Shown: piece by piece, positions 17,723 through 25,859 of the stretch | Numbering within the stretch: the first letter of the stretch is position 1 | Layout: every line of letters starts with the position of its first letter | Translations under genes and position numbers: made by a program | Assembly: GCA_036504675.1 (NCBI GenBank) | Contig: DASXUT010000145.1 | Coordinates: forward strand, 1 to 46,305 | Source: Bacillota bacterium | GTDB taxonomy: Bacteria; Bacillota; Sulfobacillia; JAJYWN01; JAJZPE01 | Direction: 5' to 3' | Length of the DNA stretch: 46,305 nt | Notes under the pieces: generated by a model | Databases searched by the model: none | Told to the model about the DNA's origin: nothing | The model's input: the letters and a program-made list of their open reading frames with translations, nothing else

Positions 17723-17875
17723 GTGGCCAAAGCGGGGTCGGCCGCCGAGGCCCTGGCCCGAGCGCTGAAGGCCAAAGAGGCCGGCGACCGACCCATAACG
17801 ATGGCCGAGGCGATTCAGAGACTCGGCCTCAAGCCTGAGGATGTCCTTGGTGGAGACGATGTCGAGGTCGAATGA
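17723..17875 (+). CDS. Possible 50-residue protein or gene remnant
   Basis: An open frame with strongly coding-like codon use (third positions mostly G or C) begins after a TGA at about 17697. From GTG 17723 it gives a 50-residue helical, charged peptide ending ...GGDDVEVE. There is no good ribosome site and no recognised domain. The look is of the C-terminal tail of a longer, lost gene. It ends just before a strong hairpin. Confidence 0.28.
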   Translation: MAKAGSAAEALARALKAKEAGDRPITMAEAIQRLGLKPEDVLGGDDVEVE

Positions 17876-17891
17876 AGGCCGAAAACCGTAC

Positions 17892-17916
17892 GAGGCTGGC
17901 CCGGCGGGCCAGCCTC
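17892..17916. terminator. Perfect hairpin between converging genes
   Basis: An 11-base stem GAGGCTGGCCC / GGGCCAGCCTC with loop GGC. It lies between a plus-strand remnant and the end of the minus-strand SDR gene, so it could act in both directions. No T-run is present. Confidence 0.5.
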
Positions 17917-17961
17917 CTGATCTTGTCCAAGGAACCACAGGAAGCCCCGGCGATGAAGTCC

Positions 17962-18702
17962 TCAGGTGAGCATGAACCCGGCGTCCACCGGGATAATCGC
18001 CCCGGTGATTCCAGAAGCTTCCTCGGAGGCAAGGAAAGCGACGGTCTTGGCCACTTCATCCAAGCGGGTGACCCGTCCAAGGGCGAACCGTGGCAGGAAC
18101 CTGGCTTCTTCCGGCCTATCCGGATGAAAGGCATTCTCAGCCCAGTTCATCATGACTCCGTTGACCCGAATCCCGCTCTTTCCGAACTCGGCGGCCATCC
18201 CTCTGGTCATGGCCATGGCTCCGCCATTGGTGACCGCGTAGGCGATTTCCCCGTCCCCCCCACGTTCCCCCACCGTCGAGAGGATGTTGACGATGGCCCC
18301 CTGGCTTCGTTCCACCATCCCGGGAATGACGGTCCGGGCCGTCAGGAAGTAGCCCAGAGCTTTGTACTCCAATTGGGACCGCCACTCGTCGACGGTGTAC
18401 TCAAGAAACCGCTTCTGCAGAGCGAAAACGGCGTTATTAACCAGCAGGGTGACGGGACCCAGGGACTCTGAGATCTCCCTTGCCATTCGGTCCACGTCCT
18501 CTTCGCGTCGAACGTCGCCGATGGTCAGGACTGCGCGGCGCCCAATCCGGACGATCTCACGGCATGCCGCCTCGGCTTCGTCCACCGACGACCTGCAGTT
18601 CACGGCGACACTCGCCCCTCTCCTGGCGAGCTCAAGAGCGACAGCATGCCCGACCCCTCGGCTCGAACCGGTCACCCAAGCAACCGCGCTTCGGTCAAAC
18701 AT
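17962..18702 (-). CDS. Short-chain dehydrogenase/reductase family protein with altered active site
   Basis: A 246-residue SDR protein. The cofactor loop TGSSRGVG (11-18) and the NNA motif (89-91) are intact, and NCRSS after strand 2 suggests NADP(H). The active site has Ser142 and Tyr155, but the expected Lys of YxxxK is Asn159 (YAVTN). That substitution should weaken or abolish normal dehydrogenase catalysis. The ATG at 18702 follows GGAGGG and lies 19 bases after the glycosidase stop, so the two are probably cotranscribed. Substrate unknown. It may be an inactive or repurposed SDR. Confidence 0.85.
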   Translation of the reverse strand: MFDRSAVAWVTGSSRGVGHAVALELARRGASVAVNCRSSVDEAEAACREIVRIGRRAVLTIGDVRREEDVDRMAREISESLGPVTLLVNNAVFALQKRFLEYTVDEWRSQLEYKALGYFLTARTVIPGMVERSQGAIVNILSTVGERGGDGEIAYAVTNGGAMAMTRGMAAEFGKSGIRVNGVMMNWAENAFHPDRPEEARFLPRFALGRVTRLDEVAKTVAFLASEEASGITGAIIPVDAGFMLT

Positions 18703-18721
18703 GACATTCCCTCCAGACCGC

Positions 18722-20029
18722 CTACCCCGGCAGCTTATTCTCCTTGGCGATCTGCCCGTAGAGGCGGCCACTGGGCCTCACCGTCCGGGCCTGGGTGGCG
18801 AAGTCCACGTGGATCAGACCGAACCGTTGGGTATAGCCCTCCGACCACTCGAAGTTGTCGGTGGAGGACCAGTAGAAGAAGCCGCGAACGTCGACCCCGG
18901 CGTCCATCGCCCGCCGCGCCTGGGCCAGGTGGGACAGGATGTACCGGCTGCGCTGCTCGTCCTCGACCACGGCCACCCCGTTCTCGGTGATGAAGATGGG
19001 CATGGGCTTGAAACGCTTCCACAGTTCCGTCAGGCACTGGTGGATGCCCTGGGGGTAGACCTCGTTACGCATGGTCGTCGTCTCGACACCGGGGGCCGGC
19101 GGCTGGGGGGCCAGGGTGACGATGGGCCGCAGGGGGTTGAAGCGGATGATCCCGCGGGTGTAGTAGTTGAGGCCGATGAAGTCTTGCGTCCCCACCAGCT
19201 CTGGGTCGCGGCGGTTGACCCCGAAAGCCAGGATGTACTCCCGGCCGGTCCGCAGGGCCTCCAGGAAGGGCCAGTTGAAGGTGGCGCTGACCAGCCTGGC
19301 GGCGGTCCGGTTGAGCCAAGACCCGCGCTCGGCGCCGGTCTCCGGGTCAATCCCTGGGTAGGCCTGGAAGGGTGACATGCTGTGGGCCAGCCCGACCCGG
19401 GCCTCCGGGTGGGCCGCCTTGATCACCTTGTAGGCCCGTTTGTGGGCCTCGAGGAGGTTGAGGAAGACCCGGCCGGCCTGACCGAAGTCGCGCCGCTTGG
19501 GCAACCAGACGCCGAGGACGTAGCCCATGGTGATGAGGACCATCGGTTCGTTCAGGGTGATCCAGTGGCGCGGGGCTTCGGTCCCCAGGTGCTCGACGAC
19601 AGCCTTGACATAACCCTCGAAAGCGGCCGGTGTCTGCTCGTTCTCCCAGCTGCCGCGAGCGGCGATCCACTTTGGGTTGGTGAAGTGATGGAGGGTCAGG
19701 AAGGGCTCGATGCCGCGTTTCCTGAGCTGCCGGATCATGTCGAGGTAGCGGTCCAGGGCGGCCCGGTCGAACTGCCCTTCCGTCGGTTCCACGCGGCTCC
19801 ACTCGACCGAGAAGCGATAGGCGTTCTGATTCAGCTCCTTGAGCTGATCGAAGTCGGCCACATAACGGTTCCAGGCATCGTCGGCGGCCCCGGAGCGGTC
19901 GCCGTTCTTGATGTTCCCGGGCTGTTGCTCCCAATCCCACCAGTCGTTGTTGGTGTTGTGGCCCTCGATCTGGTGCGATGAGGTCGCCGTTCCCCAGTAG
20001 AATCCGGGTGGGAAAGTGACGGTGGCCAT
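18722..20029 (-). CDS. Glycoside hydrolase family 1 beta-glucosidase/beta-galactosidase-like
   Basis: A 435-residue cytoplasmic GH1 enzyme with no signal peptide. The acid/base Glu161 lies in TLNEP and the nucleophile Glu349 in FITENG. The N-terminal FPPGFYWGTATSSHQIEG segment and RFSVEWSRVEP are typical. It should release sugars from beta-glucosides or related beta-glycosides; the exact sugar cannot be read. The ATG follows GAGGAGGAACCCC. No sugar transporter or PTS gene adjoins it, and a 6-phospho role is not indicated. Confidence 0.93.
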   Translation of the reverse strand: MATVTFPPGFYWGTATSSHQIEGHNTNNDWWDWEQQPGNIKNGDRSGAADDAWNRYVADFDQLKELNQNAYRFSVEWSRVEPTEGQFDRAALDRYLDMIRQLRKRGIEPFLTLHHFTNPKWIAARGSWENEQTPAAFEGYVKAVVEHLGTEAPRHWITLNEPMVLITMGYVLGVWLPKRRDFGQAGRVFLNLLEAHKRAYKVIKAAHPEARVGLAHSMSPFQAYPGIDPETGAERGSWLNRTAARLVSATFNWPFLEALRTGREYILAFGVNRRDPELVGTQDFIGLNYYTRGIIRFNPLRPIVTLAPQPPAPGVETTTMRNEVYPQGIHQCLTELWKRFKPMPIFITENGVAVVEDEQRSRYILSHLAQARRAMDAGVDVRGFFYWSSTDNFEWSEGYTQRFGLIHVDFATQARTVRPSGRLYGQIAKENKLPG

Positions 20030-20138
20030 GGGGTTCCTCCTCTTCTGGCTTCTGGGGGGTGAAGTACATGATCGTCCCGTCGGCAGAGACGGCGGCGCGT
20101 CCGCCTCGGGGGATCCTCAGCCGATGGGCCAAGCCGGT

Positions 20139-23100
20139 CTAGGCTGGCTGCTCATTGGCCCGCGGGTTGAGCCTCATCCGCCTGACCCGAGCCACCGCGG
20201 CCAGCAGTTCGTCCACCCGCACCGGTTTGGCCAGGACCAAGTCGACCAGGGCTCTCCGGTTTTCGTCGTCCCCGAGGTTGGCCCCCCACCCGGTGAGGAG
20301 GACGATGCCCGTCTGTGGGCGCAGCTTCCTGGCCCCCTCGGCGACCTGCCAGCCGGACATCTCGGGCATCCCGAGGTCGGTGACGATCACGTCAAAGGGC
20401 ACTTCCGCCAGCATCTGAAGGGCATCGGCGCCGCGATTGGCCGTCTTCACCTGGTGTCCCCCGGCGGCCACCAGGCTGGCCAGGACCTCGAGGACCAGGA
20501 GGTCGTCATCGACGATGAGCACCTGGCCCGGTTCTCCCCGTTCGTCCAGAGCCGTCGGGCCTACCTCGTCGGCGGCTTCCTCAGTCGGCTCGCACAGCGG
20601 CAGGGTGACGGTGAAGGTCGTTCCGATGCCGGGGGCGGAATCGACCGTGATCCCCCCGCCGTGATTCCTGAGGATGTTATAGACCGTTGAAAGGCCAAGG
20701 CCGCTGCCCTTCTGCCCCTTGGTCGTGAAGAATGGTTGGAAGAGCTTGGCCATGACCTCTTTGGTCATGCCGATGCCGTCGTCACTGACCCTGGCTTCGA
20801 CCGTGCCGTCCGCGGCCGCCGCCACGATCTCGATCCGCCCGCCGTCGGGCAGGGCGTCGATGGCGTTGAGGATGAGATTGATGAACACCTGACGGAGCTC
20901 GGCCGGCTGGCCGCGAACGGTCAGCCCTTTGGCTGCCCTGGCCTCGACCTCGATGGCCCGCCCGGCCCGCTCGGCCTGGCTCTTCCAGCGCGGCCTGGTG
21001 ACGTGGACCGCGTCCTGGATCACCGTCCGCAGGTCGATGACCTGACCCGGCTCCTCGCTGGTGCGGCTGGAGGCCTGCAGCCTTCTGATCAGGTCGGTCC
21101 CGTCGATGGCCGCCCGCTCGATGACCATCATCGCCGGATACATCTTCTCCAGCGTGGGCTGTCGCTTGAGGTCGTCGACGGTCCCCAAGATGCCGGTGAG
21201 GATGTTGTTGAAGTTGTGGGCGACCCCGCTGGCCATCTCGCCCATCGCCGACATCAGTTCGTGTTTGGCCAGGTAATCGTGCATCAAGCGCTCTTCAGTG
21301 ATGTCCCTGATGATGGCCACCACGGCCGGGCCATCGTCCGTCGGCAGGCTGGAGGCTACCACGTCACGGATCCGCCCGGTCGCCGACTCGCGGATGTAGC
21401 GGTAGGTCCAGTTGTCCGAGGAGTCCCAGGGCAGCGGGCAATCGGGACACGGGTCATGACGCCCGACCATCAGCTCGTGACAGCGTCGTCCGGTGTGCTC
21501 CCCGAGCACCTTGAGCGCGGCCGCGTTCATGAAGCTGATCACCCCGCCGGGCTCCATGACCACCAGCGGCTCGCCCATGTTGGCCATGATCAGTTCCAGC
21601 TGGCGCCTGGACCGGTTGACCTCCTCGAAGAGCAGCCCGTTCCTAATCGTTGCCACCAGGTGCTCGGCGATGGATTCGAGGGCGGGGATGCGATCGGGGT
21701 CGAACGACCGGGGACCCATGGCCCGCAGCTCGAGCACGCCGATCGCCGGTCCGCCGAGCTTGAGGGGCACGCAGACGCGGCTTTCAAAGGATGGCGGCAC
21801 CCGACCGAGCCTCGGCCTCTCCCCTTCCCCGCCGGAGCCATCGGTCCGGGCCTTGAACCGGCGATTCTCGTGCGTCGACTGGCCGCTGCTCATGGTCTGT
21901 TCGACCATCAGCCGCCGCGGCCCGTCTTCGACGCGGCCCCCTCCCCCGCCCTCTTCGCCGGGCGACTCGACCGCCGCATCGTGGCTCGCCGCCACTCTGA
22001 GCTGGCCATCCGGGTCCTGGAGCCAGATGTCGACCTTGGCCTCCCCGACCATTTCTGCCACCAACCTGGCCGTTTCGGTCAGCGCCTCCTTGACCTCGAG
22101 GAGGCCGGCGACGCGATTACCGATCCGACTGGCCAGCCTGGCGTCTTCGGTCTGTCTCGATCTGGCGGTGGCCAGGCGTTGGTTGAGGAGGGCGATCGCG
22201 ACGTTGCTCCCGACCGACGAGGCCCGACCGATGTGCCTGGACGTGAAGGGAGGGGCCCCGGGACCACGGCCGACGATTATCGCCCCAAGGACCAACCCTC
22301 CGTGAACCAGGGGGACGATGAGGACCCGTTTCGGGCCCCAGCGGTTGGCCCGCATCGTCACCTGGCCGGCCCGAAGAGCCCCCCCGACGAGGGCGGCCGG
22401 GCTGCCGAGGACCCCGGTCGAGGCATCCTCGGTGAGCCCGAGGTCCTCCTCGGAGCCATGGGTGGCGAAGATGAACGGTTCGCCCTCATCAGCCGTCCAC
22501 CCGTCGGTGAAGACCAGGCAGGCGCAGGAGTCGCCCTGGAAGACCACGGCTCCCTCGCGGGCGATGGATTCGGCCGTGCTCAGGTCGGTCGGTAGGCTGG
22601 CGGCGGTGGTCAGGCGGGCCGTGGCGGCCATCCGCTTGGCCTGACCGGTCGCTTCCCCGTATAGGACGGCCTGCAAAAGGAAATGGCTGAAGGCCGAGGT
22701 GACCGAACGGGCCAGCCGAAACTCGTCCTCGGTGAAGACGCGGCCGCCCTTGGCGGCCAGGCTGAGGACCCCGATGACCCTCCGTCCCACTTTCAGAGGC
22801 AGGCTCATCGCTGAAGACAGACCCTCGCCATCGGCGACGGCCTTGACCGCCCGGGGGTCGGTGGCCGCGTGCCCCGCCAGGATCCCTTCCCCGCCGGCGG
22901 ATACCGTCCCGGAGATGTTCCGGCCGATGCCGGTCTCCGCGGCCAGAGCCAGGGTCTCCGGCTTGATCCCCCGATGGGCCAGGATGGGCATGGGCGATGA
23001 CTGCGGATCAACGGCCCGGATGAACCCGACATCGACCCGCAGGATGTCCATCATCGCGTCGAGGGCGATATCCAGGAGCTCCTCGGGTGGCAGGGAGAGG

Positions 23101-23735
23101 GCCGCGTCGCCGATCCGCCGGAAGGTCTCGAGCAGTTCGGAATGGCGGTCGGGTTCGGCCGTGGGCCTGGACGCCGGATCCGGATCAGCCGGCGGGCGCT
23201 GGAAGGCTTTGGGTGAACCGAGGAAAATCGGGTTGGCGGCGAGCCTGTCCCCCTCGAGAAAGTATTGATGACGACAAAAGGCGCGAACGGCCGACTCCTC
23301 GTCGACCCGCGCCCGATCATAGAGACAGACGATGATCATGGGAGTCTCCGCCAGAAGGACGGCGGCCGCTTCCTCCCAGGCCAGGAGAGCCGCGGCCTCG
23401 GGGCAAGCACAGCCGCTCGGGCCGCTCGCCAAGGCGACGGCGTCGACGACGAGCCAAGTGGGATCGCCGGCCGGCGTACCGGCGGCCGACCGCCGGCGGT
23501 TTAGTGATTCCCTCAGCCCGGAGAGACTAAATGAGCCCTCGGCGGTCAAGTACTCATCGGGGCTGAGCTCCAGCCCCGGCAACTGACCGCCTACGTAGAT
23601 AGCGACTTGGTCGGCCGCCTGGGTGACCTGGGCGATAACCTCGAGGATCCGGCTCTTCTCCGTGACTTCGCGGTACAGCGCGACCAGGTGATCTCCGGGC
23701 CTGAGGGTGACCCACGATGGCGGACGAGCGTCCAA
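20139..23735 (-). CDS. Hybrid sensor histidine kinase: MEDS, three GAF domains, PAS, kinase, receiver
   Basis: A cytoplasmic hybrid kinase of about 1198 residues. Numbers here count from the longest frame (M at 23891). A MEDS/DcmR-like domain (about 62-228) starts PGDHLVALY. GAF-like domains follow at about 250-410, 430-575 and 590-755. A PAS domain (about 760-870) has a Cys-x9-Cys-x2-Cys pattern. HisKA has phosphoacceptor His892 in VAHNFNN, HATPase has NLILNAIDALP and GSGLGL, and the receiver (1122-1235) has Asp1172 and Lys1222. No membrane segment is seen. I prefer TTG 23735, with GGGGAGG eight bases upstream, because the preceding 52 codons lack normal codon use and a ribosome site. An ATG at 23891 is the alternative. 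Confidence 0.9.
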   Translation of the reverse strand: MDARPPSWVTLRPGDHLVALYREVTEKSRILEVIAQVTQAADQVAIYVGGQLPGLELSPDEYLTAEGSFSLSGLRESLNRRRSAAGTPAGDPTWLVVDAVALASGPSGCACPEAAALLAWEEAAAVLLAETPMIIVCLYDRARVDEESAVRAFCRHQYFLEGDRLAANPIFLGSPKAFQRPPADPDPASRPTAEPDRHSELLETFRRIGDAALSLPPEELLDIALDAMMDILRVDVGFIRAVDPQSSPMPILAHRGIKPETLALAAETGIGRNISGTVSAGGEGILAGHAATDPRAVKAVADGEGLSSAMSLPLKVGRRVIGVLSLAAKGGRVFTEDEFRLARSVTSAFSHFLLQAVLYGEATGQAKRMAATARLTTAASLPTDLSTAESIAREGAVVFQGDSCACLVFTDGWTADEGEPFIFATHGSEEDLGLTEDASTGVLGSPAALVGGALRAGQVTMRANRWGPKRVLIVPLVHGGLVLGAIIVGRGPGAPPFTSRHIGRASSVGSNVAIALLNQRLATARSRQTEDARLASRIGNRVAGLLEVKEALTETARLVAEMVGEAKVDIWLQDPDGQLRVAASHDAAVESPGEEGGGGGRVEDGPRRLMVEQTMSSGQSTHENRRFKARTDGSGGEGERPRLGRVPPSFESRVCVPLKLGGPAIGVLELRAMGPRSFDPDRIPALESIAEHLVATIRNGLLFEEVNRSRRQLELIMANMGEPLVVMEPGGVISFMNAAALKVLGEHTGRRCHELMVGRHDPCPDCPLPWDSSDNWTYRYIRESATGRIRDVVASSLPTDDGPAVVAIIRDITEERLMHDYLAKHELMSAMGEMASGVAHNFNNILTGILGTVDDLKRQPTLEKMYPAMMVIERAAIDGTDLIRRLQASSRTSEEPGQVIDLRTVIQDAVHVTRPRWKSQAERAGRAIEVEARAAKGLTVRGQPAELRQVFINLILNAIDALPDGGRIEIVAAAADGTVEARVSDDGIGMTKEVMAKLFQPFFTTKGQKGSGLGLSTVYNILRNHGGGITVDSAPGIGTTFTVTLPLCEPTEEAADEVGPTALDERGEPGQVLIVDDDLLVLEVLASLVAAGGHQVKTANRGADALQMLAEVPFDVIVTDLGMPEMSGWQVAEGARKLRPQTGIVLLTGWGANLGDDENRRALVDLVLAKPVRVDELLAAVARVRRMRLNPRANEQPA

Positions 23736-23835
23736 GCCACGCGCCTCCCCAGTTGTTCCGGCCTCGAAGCCGAACCACCCAACCATGAACTGGTTACCGC
23801 TATCAGTGTTCAACATACTTCGTTTCTGGACTGAC

Positions 23836-23863
23836 TTGTCCTCCCGGCCAAGTTCGCTAAATT
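23836..23863 (+). promoter_or_regulatory. Likely promoter of the 144-residue protein gene
   Basis: TTGTCC (23836-23841) and TAAATT (23858-23863) are 16 bases apart, about 40 bases before the ATG at 23906. It overlaps the upstream region of the divergent kinase gene. Confidence 0.4.
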
Positions 23864-23905
23864 GTCGACTCAATCCGACAGATTGTGCCATTGGAGGGAT
23901 CGCGG

Positions 23906-24340
23906 ATGTCCGACGCGGGGAGCGACACGAGGATAAATAAGGCAGGCAGGGGCGGCTATCGCGAGATCATTGCCGGGTTCGACGACCCGCTCGTGGTTCA
24001 CCGCGCGGCCGAAGCTCTTCGGGAAGCAGGCTTCAAGACTCTCCGGGTGGACCGTCTGACCCAACACCCGACGATGCCCTCCGGCGATAAGGACAACGCG
24101 GGATACCCCGCTACTTTCACCGGCGAAAGTGATAGGGTCGCCCGGGCCGGGCTGATCGCCAGCACCGCCGTGAGCGGCATGGCCGTTGAGTCCGACCCTT
24201 TTCTCGGCCCCGGAAGCTACGACCCTTTCCCCGGGAGCCGCTACGTGATCACGGTGGTCATCGAGGCCCCGGAGAAGGAAATGCCCGGCCTCGTCGACGA
24301 GGCCGGGGCGATCATCCGGAGTTATGGGGGAAGCACTTAG
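23906..24340 (+). CDS. Conserved small protein with a ferredoxin-like/stress-protein-like pattern, function unknown
   Basis: A 144-residue soluble protein. The first part (IAGFDDPLVVHRAAEALREAG) reads as a beta strand plus helix. The middle is a variable Gly/Pro/Asp-rich stretch with VSGM, and the end (RYVITVVIEA...LVDEAGAIIRSYGG) is a second strand-helix unit. This resembles small Bacillota proteins of the general-stress (YflT-like) type, but I cannot assign it with certainty. The ATG at 23906 follows GGAGGGATCGCGG; an ATG 21 bases earlier has no ribosome site. It is divergent from the hybrid kinase, which might be its regulator. Confidence 0.7.
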   Translation: MSDAGSDTRINKAGRGGYREIIAGFDDPLVVHRAAEALREAGFKTLRVDRLTQHPTMPSGDKDNAGYPATFTGESDRVARAGLIASTAVSGMAVESDPFLGPGSYDPFPGSRYVITVVIEAPEKEMPGLVDEAGAIIRSYGGST

Positions 24341-24348
24341 CGCCGTGA

Positions 24349-25032
24349 TCAGAGCAGGGCCGCCGCCCAGGCCAACCCGACGGCGATGAACAAGGCCGGC
24401 AGGAGGTTCGCCACCCTGACCCTCTTGACCTCCAGGAGGCCGAGGCCGATGGCGATGATGATGATCCCGCCGGTGGCCGACATCTCGGTGATGATCGGCC
24501 CCGGAAGGAGCGGCGCCGCCCAGCGGGCCAGGAGGGCGATGGAGCCCTGATAGATGAAGACCGAGATCGATGAGAAGGCCACCCCGATGCCCATGGCCGA
24601 GGCGAAGATGACCGCCGAGATGCCGTCGAGGACCGACTTGGCGAAAAGGATGCTGTGGTCCCCACGCAATCCGTCCTCGATCGCCCCGAGGATGGCCATC
24701 GAGCCGACGCAGTAGAGAAGGCTGGTGGCGACGAAGCCGCGAGCGAAGTCGCCCCCGCCGGCGCCCACCCATCGCTCGAGGGTCTTGCCCAGACGCTGGA
24801 GCCCGCCATCAAGGTCGAGCAACTCGCCGACGGTCCCGCCGACGACCAGGCTGACCAGGACGACCAGGATGTTCTGGGTCTTGAGGGCCATCGATAGGCC
24901 GATGACCACGGTCCCCAACCCGAGGGCCGAGATGACGGTCTCTTTGACCTTCTCGGGAAGAGCCCGCCGGAAGAGGATTCCGAAGACCGCTCCGATGATG
25001 ACGACGATGCTGTTGACGATGGTACCGACCAG
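24349..25032 (-). CDS. DUF554 family membrane protein (YdfK-like), probable CTG start
   Basis: A 227-residue membrane protein of about six to seven hydrophobic helices. The family N-terminus M-x-GTIVN-x-I is seen as VGTIVNSIVVIIGAVFG, and GLGTVVIGLSMAL, SMAILGAIEDGL and DGISAVIFASAMGIGVAFS follow. Family members are about 230 residues. The only codon that fits is CTG at 25032, with GGGAGGG six bases upstream. A GTG at 25092 lacks a ribosome site, and the frame further up runs into a terminator. Function unknown; the family is suspected to be a transporter. Confidence 0.85.
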   Translation of the reverse strand: MVGTIVNSIVVIIGAVFGILFRRALPEKVKETVISALGLGTVVIGLSMALKTQNILVVLVSLVVGGTVGELLDLDGGLQRLGKTLERWVGAGGGDFARGFVATSLLYCVGSMAILGAIEDGLRGDHSILFAKSVLDGISAVIFASAMGIGVAFSSISVFIYQGSIALLARWAAPLLPGPIITEMSATGGIIIIAIGLGLLEVKRVRVANLLPALFIAVGLAWAAALL

Positions 25033-25127
25033 TGCGAACCCTCCCTGAAGCCAGGCGCGGCGACCGTTGTCGCCGCCAGGTGATTCCCTCACTATTCTCG
25101 GCCGAGGGCGGCTTTCCTCCCCGGCGG

Positions 25128-25158
25128 AAAAAGGCCGGTCGCGAGGGCGACCGGCCTT
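25128..25158 (-). terminator. Rho-independent terminator of the flavoprotein operon
   Basis: Minus-strand stem AAGGCCGGTCGC / GCGACCGGCCTT (25158-25147 with 25142-25131), a four-base loop and then TTTTT. It ends the operon that starts near 33363. Confidence 0.85.
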
Positions 25159-25212
25159 GGCCTTCCTTCGTGGCACGGGCTGGGAGGCGCTGGATCTCGA
25201 CCGACCGGCGTC

Positions 25213-25422
25213 TCAAACCCAGAAGGGATGGACGTCGACGCAGGAGCCCGGCTCCGCGGGGCGGCGCGTGTCCATCTTCTGCTCGTCGTCCTCGACCCGC
25301 TCCGGAGAGATGTAGGAGGCGCAGTCGGCCCGGTCCCCGTCCTGGACGACCTGAATCTCGTCCAGGGCGCACAGTCCATCTTCCTGGAAGATGCACTCCA
25401 CTGTGCAGTTGACCGTCGTCAA
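25213..25422 (-). CDS. DUF1540 cysteine-rich small protein
   Basis: A 69-residue protein with the DUF1540 pattern VNCTVECIFQEDGLCALDEIQV (Cys6, Cys10, Cys18, plus Cys34 and Cys61) that probably binds a metal. Many Clostridia carry such proteins, and their role is not known. The start is TTG 25422, with GAGGTGA about seven bases before it. It is the last gene of the redox operon, 17 bases after the DUF1667 stop and followed by a terminator. Confidence 0.82.
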   Translation of the reverse strand: MTTVNCTVECIFQEDGLCALDEIQVVQDGDRADCASYISPERVEDDEQKMDTRRPAEPGSCVDVHPFWV

Positions 25423-25439
25423 CGCCGTTCACCTCGGCC

Positions 25440-25859
25440 CTAGCTTGTCCTCGGCGGACGGCTCCAACTCGCCGCCGCCGGCGAGGGCAGGTCGCGGGTG
25501 GCGACCACGGCGACGCCGAGGCCGATTAGATCGGTCACGACCACCTGCCCCCGGCGAACGGGGGCCCGGACGACGACGGCGTCCAGGGCCCGAACGGCTC
25601 GGCGGACGGCCTCCCTGGGAATCTCGCCGGCCGTCTTGACCGGCAGCCGATCGGGCACGGCTCCCTCCACGCGCACGGTCGTCGTCAACGTCCGGGTGGG
25701 CTCCGAGGTCTCCTTGACCGCGTAGCCGCGCCCCTTGGGGCAGCGGCCGCCGGTCGCCTGAAGCTCGGGCCCGCGTCCGGTGATGGCCAGCTCGCAACCG
25801 GCCGGACAGAGGATGCAGACCAGGCGGCCGCGTTCGGCCGGGGTCCCTTCAGCGGTCAT
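25440..25859 (-). CDS. DUF1667 domain protein
   Basis: A 139-residue protein with CILCPAGCEL near the N-terminus and then GGRCPKGRGYAVKE, four cysteines that could bind an iron-sulfur cluster or zinc. TTTVRVEG, LPVKT and IPRE follow, as in DUF1667. This domain is regularly encoded beside FAD-dependent oxidoreductases of the anaerobic glycerol-3-phosphate dehydrogenase type, so it is probably an electron-transfer or assembly partner (inferred). The ATG at 25859 fits GAGGGGGG better than the ATG at 25865. The start overlaps the end of the flavoprotein gene. Confidence 0.85.
   Translation of the reverse strand: MTAEGTPAERGRLVCILCPAGCELAITGRGPELQATGGRCPKGRGYAVKETSEPTRTLTTTVRVEGAVPDRLPVKTAGEIPREAVRRAVRALDAVVVRAPVRRGQVVVTDLIGLGVAVVATRDLPSPAAASWSRPPRTS

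Noticed and set aside
20736-22595. A 619-codon plus-strand open frame within the histidine kinase gene
   Set aside because: It mirrors the kinase codons, has a Gly/Asp/Arg-rich nonsense composition and no domain.
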